A stretch of 64,000 nt of DNA from Loktanella sp. 5RATIMAR09 (GTDB lineage: Bacteria > Pseudomonadota > Alphaproteobacteria > Rhodobacterales > Rhodobacteraceae): the NCBI RefSeq assembly GCF_001419985.1, contig NZ_LJAL01000003.1, forward strand, positions 248,001-312,000, read 5' to 3'. This document shows positions 7,727 to 15,592 of the stretch, in pieces (positions within the stretch are counted from its first letter, which is position 1; the number at the start of each line of letters is the position of its first letter). Position numbers and translations under genes: made by a program. The notes beneath the pieces are model-generated. The model made no database searches. It was not told the origin of the DNA and worked only from the letters and a program-made list of their open reading frames with translations.

Positions 7727-9916
7727 ATGCTTGATTCATGGCCGATATCGCGACGCGTGAACACCGGCTTTTTGATCGTGACACTGATGCTGGTTGACCT
7801 GGCCGTATTTTCGCACCGCGCGGTTGGTGCGCTTGGCAATGTGTATGATGAATATCGGCAGATCGCGAACCAGAACATCGCCATCTCGGCCTTTATGGAG
7901 GATATCTTCGAGGCGCAACAAGCAGCCTTGCAGTACCGGATCACACCAGACCCGGCATTCCGTGAACAGGTCAGCCGCAATATTGACGAGGTATTGGACG
8001 GCACCGTCTTTCTGGGATCCTTTGCAAATGCACCAGAAAGGCTAGCCGCGGTCGAAACCGTTCTGGACGAGGCACGGATCTATAAGACGCAGTTCGCGTT
8101 GATGGCAAGCGCGATTGAAGCGGCCGATGCGCTGGAACGTGATTTCTCCGCGCGCTCGGACCAACTTCAAAGGGAAACGAATACAGCATTCAACCTTGCC
8201 CTGCAGTCGGGCAATCCGGCGTTAACGTCGGCCGTGGGGCGATGCTTGCAAACCCTCTATACCGCCATTTTTGCCGGAAAGCGCTATCTGGCCTCGCATG
8301 CCGTCGCTGATCTGGACGAATTCACGACCCAATATGCCGCATTCGGCAATGCGCTTGCCCGCTTGGAGGCACTGAACCGGCAGGACAATATCACCGCTGT
8401 TGCGAACCGTCTCAAAGACCTGATGAACGGCTATCCTACGATGCTTGATGCCTTTGCCATCGCAAATGCAGATGCACAAGACATCCAGGCCGGCATGCTC
8501 GACCGTGTTGGTCCAGCGATGCAACAGCGCCTGAACCGTGTCGCGGCGGATATCGTTGATCGCCAGAATGATCTGGGTGACACAGGCAGTGCGATTGTTA
8601 CCCGGATGCGCACCGTCATCCCCGTTGTCGGCATTGCTGCAATCCTCATTGCGCTTGCAGCCGCCTATGCGATTAGCCGCTGGATCAGCGCACCCATCAC
8701 ACGGCTTGCGGATGTCACAGACAGGTTGGCTTCCGGTGACAATGATGTTGCGATTACCGGCCAGGACCATCAGCATGAACTGGGGCGCATGGCACGCGCG
8801 CTCTTGATCTTCCGCGACAGCCAGATCGCACGGATCGCAGGCGCGGCCGAGCAGGCAGAACTGCGCGCGCAACAGGATGCGGTCGTCGGCACCATGAAAC
8901 GCCAGCTTGCCGCACTTGCGCAAGGCAACCTTACGGCGGAAATCAAGGAACCATTCGCGCCTGAATATGAAGAGCTGCGCATCAACTTCAACGATGCCAT
9001 CACGGGACTGCACAGCGCAATGCAGCGCGTCATCGAAACCTCGGCGCTGATTGGTCACAACGCGACCGAATCAAACATCGCCACAGCGGATCTTTCCCAG
9101 CGCACCGAAAACCAGGCCGCGACCCTTGAAGAAACCGCAGCGGCCCTTGATCAATTGACAGCAAGTGTCCGCTCGGCGGCCGAGCACGCCAAATCGGTCG
9201 ACACGTCGGTGACCAAAGCACGTGCAGAAGCCGCCAAAAACGGGGAAATCGTGGCTCAGGCCGTGAGCGCCATGGGCGCAATCGAACACTCCTCACAGCA
9301 GATCACACAAGTCATCAGCGTCATCGACGATATTGCGTTCCAGACCAATCTTCTGGCCCTCAACGCCGGGGTTGAGGCCGCGCGCGCCGGCGAGTCCGGC
9401 AAAGGATTTGCCGTCGTCGCCTCTGAGGTGCGCGCACTTGCACAACGTTCAGCCGATGCCGCCAAAGAGATCGCGGGGCTGATTGAAAACAGTTCCCGCC
9501 ATGTGACCCAAGGCACGCAACTGGTAGGACATGCCGGTGATGCGTTGTCCGAGATTATCACTCAGGTGAACGACATCTCGTCCATGACATCCCAGATCGC
9601 GGCCAGCGCCGAGGAACAGGCCATCGGACTGTCGGAAATCAATGTCGGCGTGAACCAATTGGATCAGGTGACCCAACAAAACGCCGCAATGGTGCAGGAT
9701 TCGATCACGCGCGGCGATGCGCTGGCGACGGAAACACGCAAGCTCAACGCCTTGATCGGGAAGTTCAAGATTGTATCAGAACGTATGACACCCGCCATAC
9801 CACATGACGCCGCTGACGCTCTGCGTGATGCGATCGCAAGGACCAATGTGCCGGCGAAAAGCATGCCGCGCCCGGCAACACAGGTCGCCGCAGAACCAGC
9901 ATGGGAGGATTTCTGA
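7727..9916 (+). CDS. Methyl-accepting chemotaxis protein
   Basis: A 729-residue transmembrane chemoreceptor. TM1 is at about residues 12-32, followed by a helical periplasmic sensor of about 265 residues (no PAS or Cache motif that I can see). TM2 is at about 297-318, then HAMP-type segments (about 318-440) and a cytoplasmic signalling domain whose hairpin tip reads [20 protein letters not shown] (about 532-551). The C-terminus ends PAWEDF, which loosely resembles the CheR-docking pentapeptide NWETF of other receptors. It is a stand-alone gene without che genes nearby, so it probably feeds a chemotaxis array encoded elsewhere. Ligand unknown. Confidence 0.93.
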   Translation: MLDSWPISRRVNTGFLIVTLMLVDLAVFSHRAVGALGNVYDEYRQIANQNIAISAFMEDIFEAQQAALQYRITPDPAFREQVSRNIDEVLDGTVFLGSFANAPERLAAVETVLDEARIYKTQFALMASAIEAADALERDFSARSDQLQRETNTAFNLALQSGNPALTSAVGRCLQTLYTAIFAGKRYLASHAVADLDEFTTQYAAFGNALARLEALNRQDNITAVANRLKDLMNGYPTMLDAFAIANADAQDIQAGMLDRVGPAMQQRLNRVAADIVDRQNDLGDTGSAIVTRMRTVIPVVGIAAILIALAAAYAISRWISAPITRLADVTDRLASGDNDVAITGQDHQHELGRMARALLIFRDSQIARIAGAAEQAELRAQQDAVVGTMKRQLAALAQGNLTAEIKEPFAPEYEELRINFNDAITGLHSAMQRVIETSALIGHNATESNIATADLSQRTENQAATLEETAAALDQLTASVRSAAEHAKSVDTSVTKARAEAAKNGEIVAQAVSAMGAIEHSSQQITQVISVIDDIAFQTNLLALNAGVEAARAGESGKGFAVVASEVRALAQRSADAAKEIAGLIENSSRHVTQGTQLVGHAGDALSEIITQVNDISSMTSQIAASAEEQAIGLSEINVGVNQLDQVTQQNAAMVQDSITRGDALATETRKLNALIGKFKIVSERMTPAIPHDAADALRDAIARTNVPAKSMPRPATQVAAEPAWEDF

Positions 9917-9929
9917 CCAAGACGCTCCC

Positions 9930-9999
9930 GCAGAAAACGGCGGGTCACTGCACTCAATGCGCCAGCAGAAAACAGCGCGATCACTGCGCTAAATGCGCC
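9930..9999. repeat. Imperfect 35-bp tandem duplication
   Basis: Two adjacent copies, 9930-9963 and 9965-9999, both begin GCAGAAAAC and end AATGCGCC, with five or six differences including a one-base indel. They lie between the convergent chemoreceptor gene and the 89-residue gene, and the second copy overlaps the end of the latter. Probably a local slippage duplication. Confidence 0.6.
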
Positions 10000-10258
10000 C
10001 GCTCCGCCCCCCCTTGCGCCTCGGGGTCGGTGGCTCTTGCAGTGCTGCGCGCAGGGTTTCCAGCATAGGATGGGCCTGCGGTACGTGATCGCGGTACTGC
10101 GTGATCAGCTTGCTTGCCTCGATTCGCACATCATAACCAGCGGGCAGGCCAAGAGCCCAATCCAGAAAGATGCTCCGGCATTCCGGTGCGCCGATCCCTT
10201 CAATCGCAAAGGAGTCGCGGATCAGCCCCTTGGGGTCAAAAACTGCCTCATCCGTCAT
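9989..10258 (-). CDS. Conserved hypothetical protein downstream of glnE
   Basis: An 89-residue soluble protein, mostly helical, with a basic C-terminus (PRRKGGRSGR). The start overlaps the glnE stop by 4 bases, so it is translationally coupled to glnE. No motif that I can name. It is likely a real gene because of the coupling and normal codon use. A link to nitrogen control is only suggested by position. Confidence 0.6.
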   Translation of the reverse strand: MTDEAVFDPKGLIRDSFAIEGIGAPECRSIFLDWALGLPAGYDVRIEASKLITQYRDHVPQAHPMLETLRAALQEPPTPRRKGGRSGRI

Positions 10259-13020
10259 GTGGCCTCCAGGTAGTGTTGGATGATTGCGCCTGCCCGCTCT
10301 TGCGTTGTGCGTAACGCAGCCAGAAGGCTTTCGACATCTTTCGCGCCTGTTTCGCGCAGGATCAAGCGTTTTGCACCTTCTGACAGATCACTTAATTCCC
10401 CCTCTTCACCCGCCAGAAACCGCAGGGCCGTTTGCAACTGCCAGAAAAGATCAAAGGCAGCACCCAGATCTTCCGCATCGCCCGCCGTAATCCAACCCTC
10501 CGCAACTCCGGCCTGCAGCTGCTGGCGCGTATCCGCAGCATCGTCAGCGGCTTTCAACGCGACGGTCTGTGCAAAAAGTTCGATGTCCTGCAAGCGCCCG
10601 GGCCCGATCTTGGTGTCCCATCCGGCACCCTGCCCTTTCTCCGCTGCGATACGCGCACGCATATCTGCCACATCCGCAAAAATGCTTGCCCCCCCCGATT
10701 TCGCCTGCAAGAGCGCGCGGCGAAACACCTCGATCTCTGCGCAAAGGCTTTCATCTCCTGCGATTGCACGCGCGCGGGTCAGCGCCAGATGTTCCCAGGT
10801 CCAGGCTTCGTTTTTCTGGTAGTCCTCGAATGAGGCCAGCGATGTCGCGACGGGGCCCTGCCGCCCAGAGGGGCGCAAACGCATGTCCACCTCATAAAGC
10901 CGCCCTTCGGCCATCTGCGCGCTGAGTGCCGTGATAAGCGCCTGCGTCAGCCGGGCAAAATAAGTGCGTGTCGGCAAGGGCCTGCGCCCGTCCGAACTCT
11001 CAACACCTTGCGCATCATAAACCATGATCAAATCAAGATCAGAGGTGGCCGTCAAACGCGCCGCCCCCAGCGACCCCATCGCGATCACCGCACCACCGCG
11101 GCCGGGCATGGCCCCGTGCTTGCGGGCAAAATCGGCAACCACAACGGGCCATAGACCCACAACAACAGCCTCGGCGAGATCGGCATATTGCGCGCCCGCT
11201 TGCGCAGCGTCCGTCAGATCACGCAGGAAATGCACACCGATGCGGAAATGCCATTCCTTGGCCCAGCGACGGGCAGCCAGTAACTGGCTCTCATAGTCAT
11301 CCGACGCCGCCAAAACCCCGTTTATGTCATCTATGAGTGCCGCCTTGCCGGGCCATTCCGCAAAGAACGCCCCACCAAGAACCGCGTCCAGCACGCCCGA
11401 GTTGCGCGACAGGTACTGTGCAAGTGCCGGTGCCGTTGCGCAAATGTCGACGATCAACTGGGTCAGATGCGGATTTGCTTCGAACAGGGAAAATAGCTGA
11501 ACACCCGCAGGCAGGCCCGCCAGAAATCCGTCAAACTGGGCCAAGGCCTCGTCCGGCTTTGCGGCCTTTTGCAACTGATGCATGATCTTGGGTGTGATGC
11601 GGGCAAAAATCTCGGTCGCGCGGGACGATCGCAAGGCGGGATAGCTGTGCCAACGGGCGACAATGTCCTGCCCCCATTCCAGCGTTCCGGGGTCAGAAGA
11701 TGGCGCATCGGGGCTGAAGAACCCTTCGGTCAGTGCGTGAACATCTTCCAATCTGTCACGTAATTCCGAACGCAATGCCGCTGTTTCCAGCCCCATGAAC
11801 GCGGCCAGCCGGTCAAATCCGGCGGCATCCTGCGGCAGGGTCTGCGTCTGCGCGTCATTGATCATCTGCAAGCGGTGCTCGACCTCGCGGTGATGGCGGT
11901 AATGGTCGTAAAGCTGCTCGGCCGTCTGTAATGGAATCCAGTCCGCAGCGGCCAGCGCCTGCAACCCTTCGCGGGTCTGACGGGCGCGCAGGGACGGGTC
12001 CCGCCCGCCTGCAATCAACTGGCGGGTCTGGGTGAAGAATTCGATTTCGCGAATACCCCCGCGCCCCAGTTTCATATTATGGCCTTCAAGCACAAGCGGC
12101 CCATGCAGACCTTTGTGATCGCGGATTTTCAGGCGCATGTCGTGGGCGTCCTGAATGGCCGCAAAATCAAGGTGTTTGCGCCACACGAAGGGCCGCAAGG
12201 TTTCCAGAAAACGCGCACCTGCCACCTGATCACCCGCACAAACCCGCGCCTTGATAAAGGCCGCGCGTTCCCATGTACGGCCAACGCTCTCGTAATAGCG
12301 TTCGGCGGTTTCCATCGACAGGCAAACCGGCGTGACAGAGGCATCTGGGCGCAGCCGCAGATCCGTGCGAAAGACATAACCACCCTCGCGCAGGTCCGAC
12401 AGGATTGCGGCCATCTTGCGGGTGACGCGAATGAAGGCGCTGCGCACTTCGTGATAATCGTCCGGATCAAAGCGCGTTTCATCAAAGAGGCAGATCAGAT
12501 CAATGTCGGAGGAATAATTCAGCTCGCCCGCGCCCATCTTGCCCATGGCCAACACGACCATGCCACCCGCATCGGCAGGATCACCACCAGCAGGAAGTTT
12601 GCCGCGTGCGACCTCTGCCGCGACCAACTGGCTTACTGCTGCCTGTACTGCGGCATCGGCAAAATCCGTGAGAATCTGCGTCACCGTCTCAAGCGGCCAG
12701 ACACCGCCCAGATCGGCCAGACCGGTCAGCAGCGCGATCCGACGCTTGGCCTGTCGCAAGGCAAGCGGCAGATCGGACAGGGCCGCATCGGGAATATCGG
12801 CAAGCAGATCGACAACCGCTGCTTCGGGATCGTCAAAGGCCGTTTCAATCCACGCCCCCTCGCGACGCAGCAGATCGGCTAGAAACGGGCTACATCCCGC
12901 CGTTCCGGCAATCAGACTGCGCAGTTCAGGTGCCAGTGGCGGAAATCCGGCAAGGGCATCCTGCCCCCGATCAACATCGAAAGGATAAGGCGAACGGGTG
13001 ATGCGTGCGGCAAATGACAT
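10255..13020 (-). CDS. glnE: Glutamine synthetase adenylyltransferase / adenylyl-removing enzyme
   Basis: A bifunctional enzyme that adds AMP to, or removes it from, glutamine synthetase in response to PII state, controlling nitrogen assimilation. 921 residues, close to the family norm. Two nucleotidyltransferase domains are visible: the N-terminal one (adenylyl-removing) with GKMGAGELNYSSDIDLICLFD-like sequence near residues 158-178, and the C-terminal one (adenylyl transfer) with GSLGAARLTATSDLDLIMVYD-like sequence near residues 650-671. Both retain the G-S/N-x(n)-D-x-D signature. It is divergent from the broken ybaK gene and coupled to the small gene at 9989-10258. Confidence 0.97.
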   Translation of the reverse strand: MSFAARITRSPYPFDVDRGQDALAGFPPLAPELRSLIAGTAGCSPFLADLLRREGAWIETAFDDPEAAVVDLLADIPDAALSDLPLALRQAKRRIALLTGLADLGGVWPLETVTQILTDFADAAVQAAVSQLVAAEVARGKLPAGGDPADAGGMVVLAMGKMGAGELNYSSDIDLICLFDETRFDPDDYHEVRSAFIRVTRKMAAILSDLREGGYVFRTDLRLRPDASVTPVCLSMETAERYYESVGRTWERAAFIKARVCAGDQVAGARFLETLRPFVWRKHLDFAAIQDAHDMRLKIRDHKGLHGPLVLEGHNMKLGRGGIREIEFFTQTRQLIAGGRDPSLRARQTREGLQALAAADWIPLQTAEQLYDHYRHHREVEHRLQMINDAQTQTLPQDAAGFDRLAAFMGLETAALRSELRDRLEDVHALTEGFFSPDAPSSDPGTLEWGQDIVARWHSYPALRSSRATEIFARITPKIMHQLQKAAKPDEALAQFDGFLAGLPAGVQLFSLFEANPHLTQLIVDICATAPALAQYLSRNSGVLDAVLGGAFFAEWPGKAALIDDINGVLAASDDYESQLLAARRWAKEWHFRIGVHFLRDLTDAAQAGAQYADLAEAVVVGLWPVVVADFARKHGAMPGRGGAVIAMGSLGAARLTATSDLDLIMVYDAQGVESSDGRRPLPTRTYFARLTQALITALSAQMAEGRLYEVDMRLRPSGRQGPVATSLASFEDYQKNEAWTWEHLALTRARAIAGDESLCAEIEVFRRALLQAKSGGASIFADVADMRARIAAEKGQGAGWDTKIGPGRLQDIELFAQTVALKAADDAADTRQQLQAGVAEGWITAGDAEDLGAAFDLFWQLQTALRFLAGEEGELSDLSEGAKRLILRETGAKDVESLLAALRTTQERAGAIIQHYLEAT

Positions 13021-13100
13021 GGGTCCACACTGCGGCGCAGTTGCGCTCTGGTCAATCCGTCACGCGGGGGTACACTGCCCCAAAAAAGGACATGACGTTC

Positions 13101-13571
13101 ATGAGCAAAAGTCTCAAACGGGTGATGGCGGCGCTATCGGATGCGGGGCTTGATATCATGCCGCTAGAGCTTGGACCCGAAACACGCACGGCACAGCAGG
13201 CCGCGGATGCGGCCGGATGCGCGCTGGACCAGATTGCGAAATCGGTGATCTTTGCGGGCCAAACCAGCGGGCGGGCAATCCTTTTCATCACCGCTGGCGG
13301 CAACCGCGTTGATCCGGCCAAGGCCAGCGCCGTGGCAGGCGAGCCTTTGGGCAAAGCCGATGCCGCATTGATCCGCGCACAAACGGGGTTTGCCATTGGC
13401 GGGGTGGCACCGGTCGGCCATCTTACCCCGATCACGGCATTTTTTGATCCATGACTGCTGGAATTTGCGGTTATTTACGCCGCAGCAGGGACGCCAAAGC
13501 ATATTTCCCCCGTCAAGCCAGCGGTTCTTTTGGAAATTTCTGGGGCGCAAGTCGCTGACTTTACGACATAA
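13101..13571 (+). pseudogene. YbaK/ProX-type aminoacyl-tRNA deacylase interrupted by in-frame TGA
   Basis: YbaK-family enzymes hydrolyse mischarged Cys- or Ala-tRNA. From the ATG at 13101 (AAGGA ten bases upstream) the frame gives 117 residues with family segments IAKSVIF, AILFITAGGNRVD and IGGVAPVGH, then stops at TGA 13452-13454. The same frame then continues for 38 codons as LLEFAVIYAAAGTPKHISPV and onward to TAA 13569-13571, which is exactly the expected C-terminal part of the family. The full product would be 156 residues, the normal length. One base change (for example CGA to TGA) explains the break. It may be a fresh pseudogene, a readthrough gene or a sequence error; the first two thirds could still be made. 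Confidence 0.8.
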
Positions 13572-13580
13572 TAAAAGTAA

Positions 13581-13599
13581 ATGTAAAAAACATTTACAT
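13581..13599. promoter_or_regulatory. Operator-like palindrome 1 upstream of the DUF2852 gene
   Basis: ATGTAAAAAACATTTACAT has arms ATGTAAA / TTTACAT around a 5-base centre. An almost identical palindrome lies 58 bases downstream (13639-13657). A strong -10 hexamer TACAAT (13626-13631) lies between the two sites, so the pair brackets the likely promoter. Regulator unknown. Confidence 0.6.
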
Positions 13600-13638
13600 C
13601 AGGTCTTGAAGCAGACAGGCAAACCTACAATATCGGTG

Positions 13639-13657
13639 ATGTGAAAAGCATTCACAT
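13639..13657. promoter_or_regulatory. Operator-like palindrome 2 upstream of the DUF2852 gene
   Basis: ATGTGAAAAGCATTCACAT has arms ATGTGAA / TTCACAT around a 5-base centre and shares 16 of 19 positions with palindrome 1. It begins about eight bases after the -10 hexamer TACAAT, so it would overlap the transcription start, a repressor position. Confidence 0.6.
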
Positions 13658-13688
13658 AGACACACACAGATAACTAAGGAGCCCAACC

Positions 13689-14126
13689 ATGAACACCGCC
13701 ACATCCCCTTCCCAAATGGCCCTACACAACCGTCCCGGCTTTTTTGCCCGTGCCGAAGCCTGGCTTGATGAACGTGGCAAAGGCGCTTGGATCGCCGCCA
13801 TGGTTATCAGCTTTATCTTTTTCTGGCCCATCGGCCTTGCCCTTCTTGCCTATATGATCTGGAGTAAACGCATGTTCAATTCTTCCTGCAACGCAATGAC
13901 CCGCAGACGCGCCCGCCATATGGGCAAATCTTCCGGCAACAGCGCCTTTGACGCCTATAAGGCCGAAACACTGCAGCGACTTGAAGAAGAGCAGGACAAG
14001 TTCGAGGCCTTCCTCAAGCGCCTGCGTGACGCCAAGGACAAGGCAGAGTTCGACCAGTTCATGGACGACCGTGCCCGCAAAATGACCGAACCTGACGACA
14101 CAAACACGGGCCCTGCGACGGCCTAA
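13689..14126 (+). CDS. DUF2852 membrane protein
   Basis: A 145-residue protein with one long hydrophobic segment at about residues 33-58 (AWIAAMVISFIFFWPIGLALLAYMIW broken here into its core IFFWPIGLALLAYM), a basic linker and a charged helical C-terminal half likely to form a coiled coil (about residues 95-130). This matches the DUF2852 family common in alphaproteobacteria; function unknown. The start follows AAGGAG. The promoter region is unusually AT-rich and carries twin palindromes, so the gene seems tightly controlled. Confidence 0.8.
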   Translation: MNTATSPSQMALHNRPGFFARAEAWLDERGKGAWIAAMVISFIFFWPIGLALLAYMIWSKRMFNSSCNAMTRRRARHMGKSSGNSAFDAYKAETLQRLEEEQDKFEAFLKRLRDAKDKAEFDQFMDDRARKMTEPDDTNTGPATA

Positions 14127-14140
14127 CGCCGCTTTACCAA

Positions 14141-14180
14141 GGGTGGCCTGCTTTCCCCGGCGGGCCGCCCTGCCCCTTTT
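14141..14180 (+). terminator. Candidate weak terminator after the DUF2852 gene
   Basis: GGGTGGCC (14141-14148) can pair with GGCCGCCC (14163-14170), one G-T pair, followed by TGCCCCTTTT. The short T run makes it a weak or partial terminator before the RDD gene. Confidence 0.45.
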
Positions 14181-14195
14181 ATCAATGAGTTGACC

Positions 14196-14639
14196 ATGAC
14201 CATGTCTTCGCAATACGCGCCACATCTTGATTATGACCCAGAACGCTATGAGGGCGTGACGATCAAACGCGGCATAGCCTGGCTGTTTGACGCTGTGATG
14301 ATCGCCATGCTTTGCGCATTGGTTCTGCCGTTCACCGCCTTTACCGGCATCTTCTTCTTTCCCCTCCTGATGCTTGTTGTGGGGTTTTTCTATCGCTGGT
14401 TCACGCTGGCGGGTGGGTCTGCGACATGGGGGATGCGCCTGATGGGCATCCGCTTTCGCGATCATCGCGGCGCGCCGCTCAGCTCTGGTTTGGCGCTTGC
14501 CCATACGCTTGGGTACAGCATCAGCATCACCGTAGCCCCGCTGCAACTGATCTCGATTATCCTGATGCTGGTCACGCAAAGGGGCCAAGGCCTGACTGAC
14601 CTTTTCCTCGGCACCGAGGCCATAAATATTTACCGTTAA
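14196..14639 (+). CDS. RDD family membrane protein
   Basis: A 147-residue protein of the RDD family (named for conserved Arg and Asp residues in membrane helices). After GITIKRG-like sequence, helix 1 carries a conserved Asp in AWLFDAVMIAML; helix 2 is IFFFPLLMLVVGFFYRW; GGSATWGMRLMGIRFRD is the typical family loop; a third helix ends the protein. Transport of Na+/H+ or solutes has been shown for some relatives, but the role here is unknown. I chose ATG 14196; TTG 14190 and ATG 14202 are alternatives and no strong ribosome-binding site decides between them. Confidence 0.8.
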   Translation: MTMSSQYAPHLDYDPERYEGVTIKRGIAWLFDAVMIAMLCALVLPFTAFTGIFFFPLLMLVVGFFYRWFTLAGGSATWGMRLMGIRFRDHRGAPLSSGLALAHTLGYSISITVAPLQLISIILMLVTQRGQGLTDLFLGTEAINIYR

Positions 14640-14712
14640 CTATGTCGCAGACGGGGGGCTTGGCGCAGGGTAAACAGATTGTTAAGCTTTGTGGAAATCA
14701 ACCGGATCACGC

Positions 14713-15519
14713 ATGCGCCACACGCTTCCCATTGCCCCGCAGTTTTATGTAACTGCCCCACAGCCATGCCCCTATTTGGAAGGGCGGATGGAGCGTAAAC
14801 TGTTTACGGCGCTCCAGGGCGATATGGCAACCAAGCTCAACGACTCTTTGTCAAAGCAAGGCTTTCGCCGGTCGCAGAATGTGCTCTACCGCCCTTCTTG
14901 TGCGGAATGTTCGGCCTGTATGTCGGCGCGGATTGATGTGTCCAAATTCGCCCCAAGCCGCAGCCAGCGCAGGGTCGCGCGCCGCGCCGCGCACCTCAAC
15001 CGCCGCGCGACATCGCCATGGGCCACAGAAGAACAATACGACCTCTTTCGCGAATACCTTGACGGACGGCATGCCACGGGCGGCATGGCCGATATGGATA
15101 TGTTCGAATTCGCGGCGATGGTCGAGGAAACGCCGATCAGGTCCCGCCTGATCGAATACACGACCGAACAGGATCTGACGGCGGTCTGCCTGACCGATAT
15201 CCTCGATGACGGGCTGTCGATGGTTTATTCGTTCTTCGATCCTGCCAGTGAAAAGCTGTCGCTCGGAACCTACGTTATTCTCGATCACATCGCCATCGCC
15301 CGCGAATTGGGCCTGCCCTACGTGTATCTGGGATATTGGGTCCCTGGCAGCCCCAAGATGGACTATAAGGCCAAGTATAAGGGCCTTGAGGTGTACCGCG
15401 GCGGTGAGTGGACGCCTGTGACGGACCCCTCGGAATACCGTGCCGATATGCACCCGCTATCGACCGACCCGATTGCCGAGCAGGTCGCAAGGATCGATCT
15501 GCCGGACGGGCGGACCTAA
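14713..15519 (+). CDS. bpt: Aspartate/glutamate leucyltransferase (Bpt)
   Basis: Transfers leucine from Leu-tRNA to proteins with N-terminal Asp or Glu, marking them for ClpAP degradation (N-degron pathway). 268 residues. The N-terminal ATE domain has [14 protein letters not shown] (about residues 17-30) and the cysteine-rich segment [16 protein letters not shown] (about 57-72). The C-terminal GNAT-like domain has [21 protein letters not shown] (about 199-218). The frame is open upstream, but ATG 14713 begins the conserved MRHTLP N-terminus. It is convergent with the TRAP operon and shares its terminator. Confidence 0.92.
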   Translation: MRHTLPIAPQFYVTAPQPCPYLEGRMERKLFTALQGDMATKLNDSLSKQGFRRSQNVLYRPSCAECSACMSARIDVSKFAPSRSQRRVARRAAHLNRRATSPWATEEQYDLFREYLDGRHATGGMADMDMFEFAAMVEETPIRSRLIEYTTEQDLTAVCLTDILDDGLSMVYSFFDPASEKLSLGTYVILDHIAIARELGLPYVYLGYWVPGSPKMDYKAKYKGLEVYRGGEWTPVTDPSEYRADMHPLSTDPIAEQVARIDLPDGRT

Positions 15520-15540
15520 TCCAAAGTTTCTTCATCCAAG

Positions 15541-15576
15541 AAAAAAGGGCGGCGCCATCGGCACCGCCCTTTTTTG
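15541..15576. terminator. Bidirectional terminator between bpt and the TRAP operon
   Basis: GGGCGGCGCC (15547-15556) pairs with GGCACCGCCC (15560-15569) with one mismatch and a 3-base loop. It is flanked by six A on the left and six T on the right, so it can end transcription from both sides. Confidence 0.9.
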
Positions 15577-15592
15577 GTCTGCTCAGTCCCGC

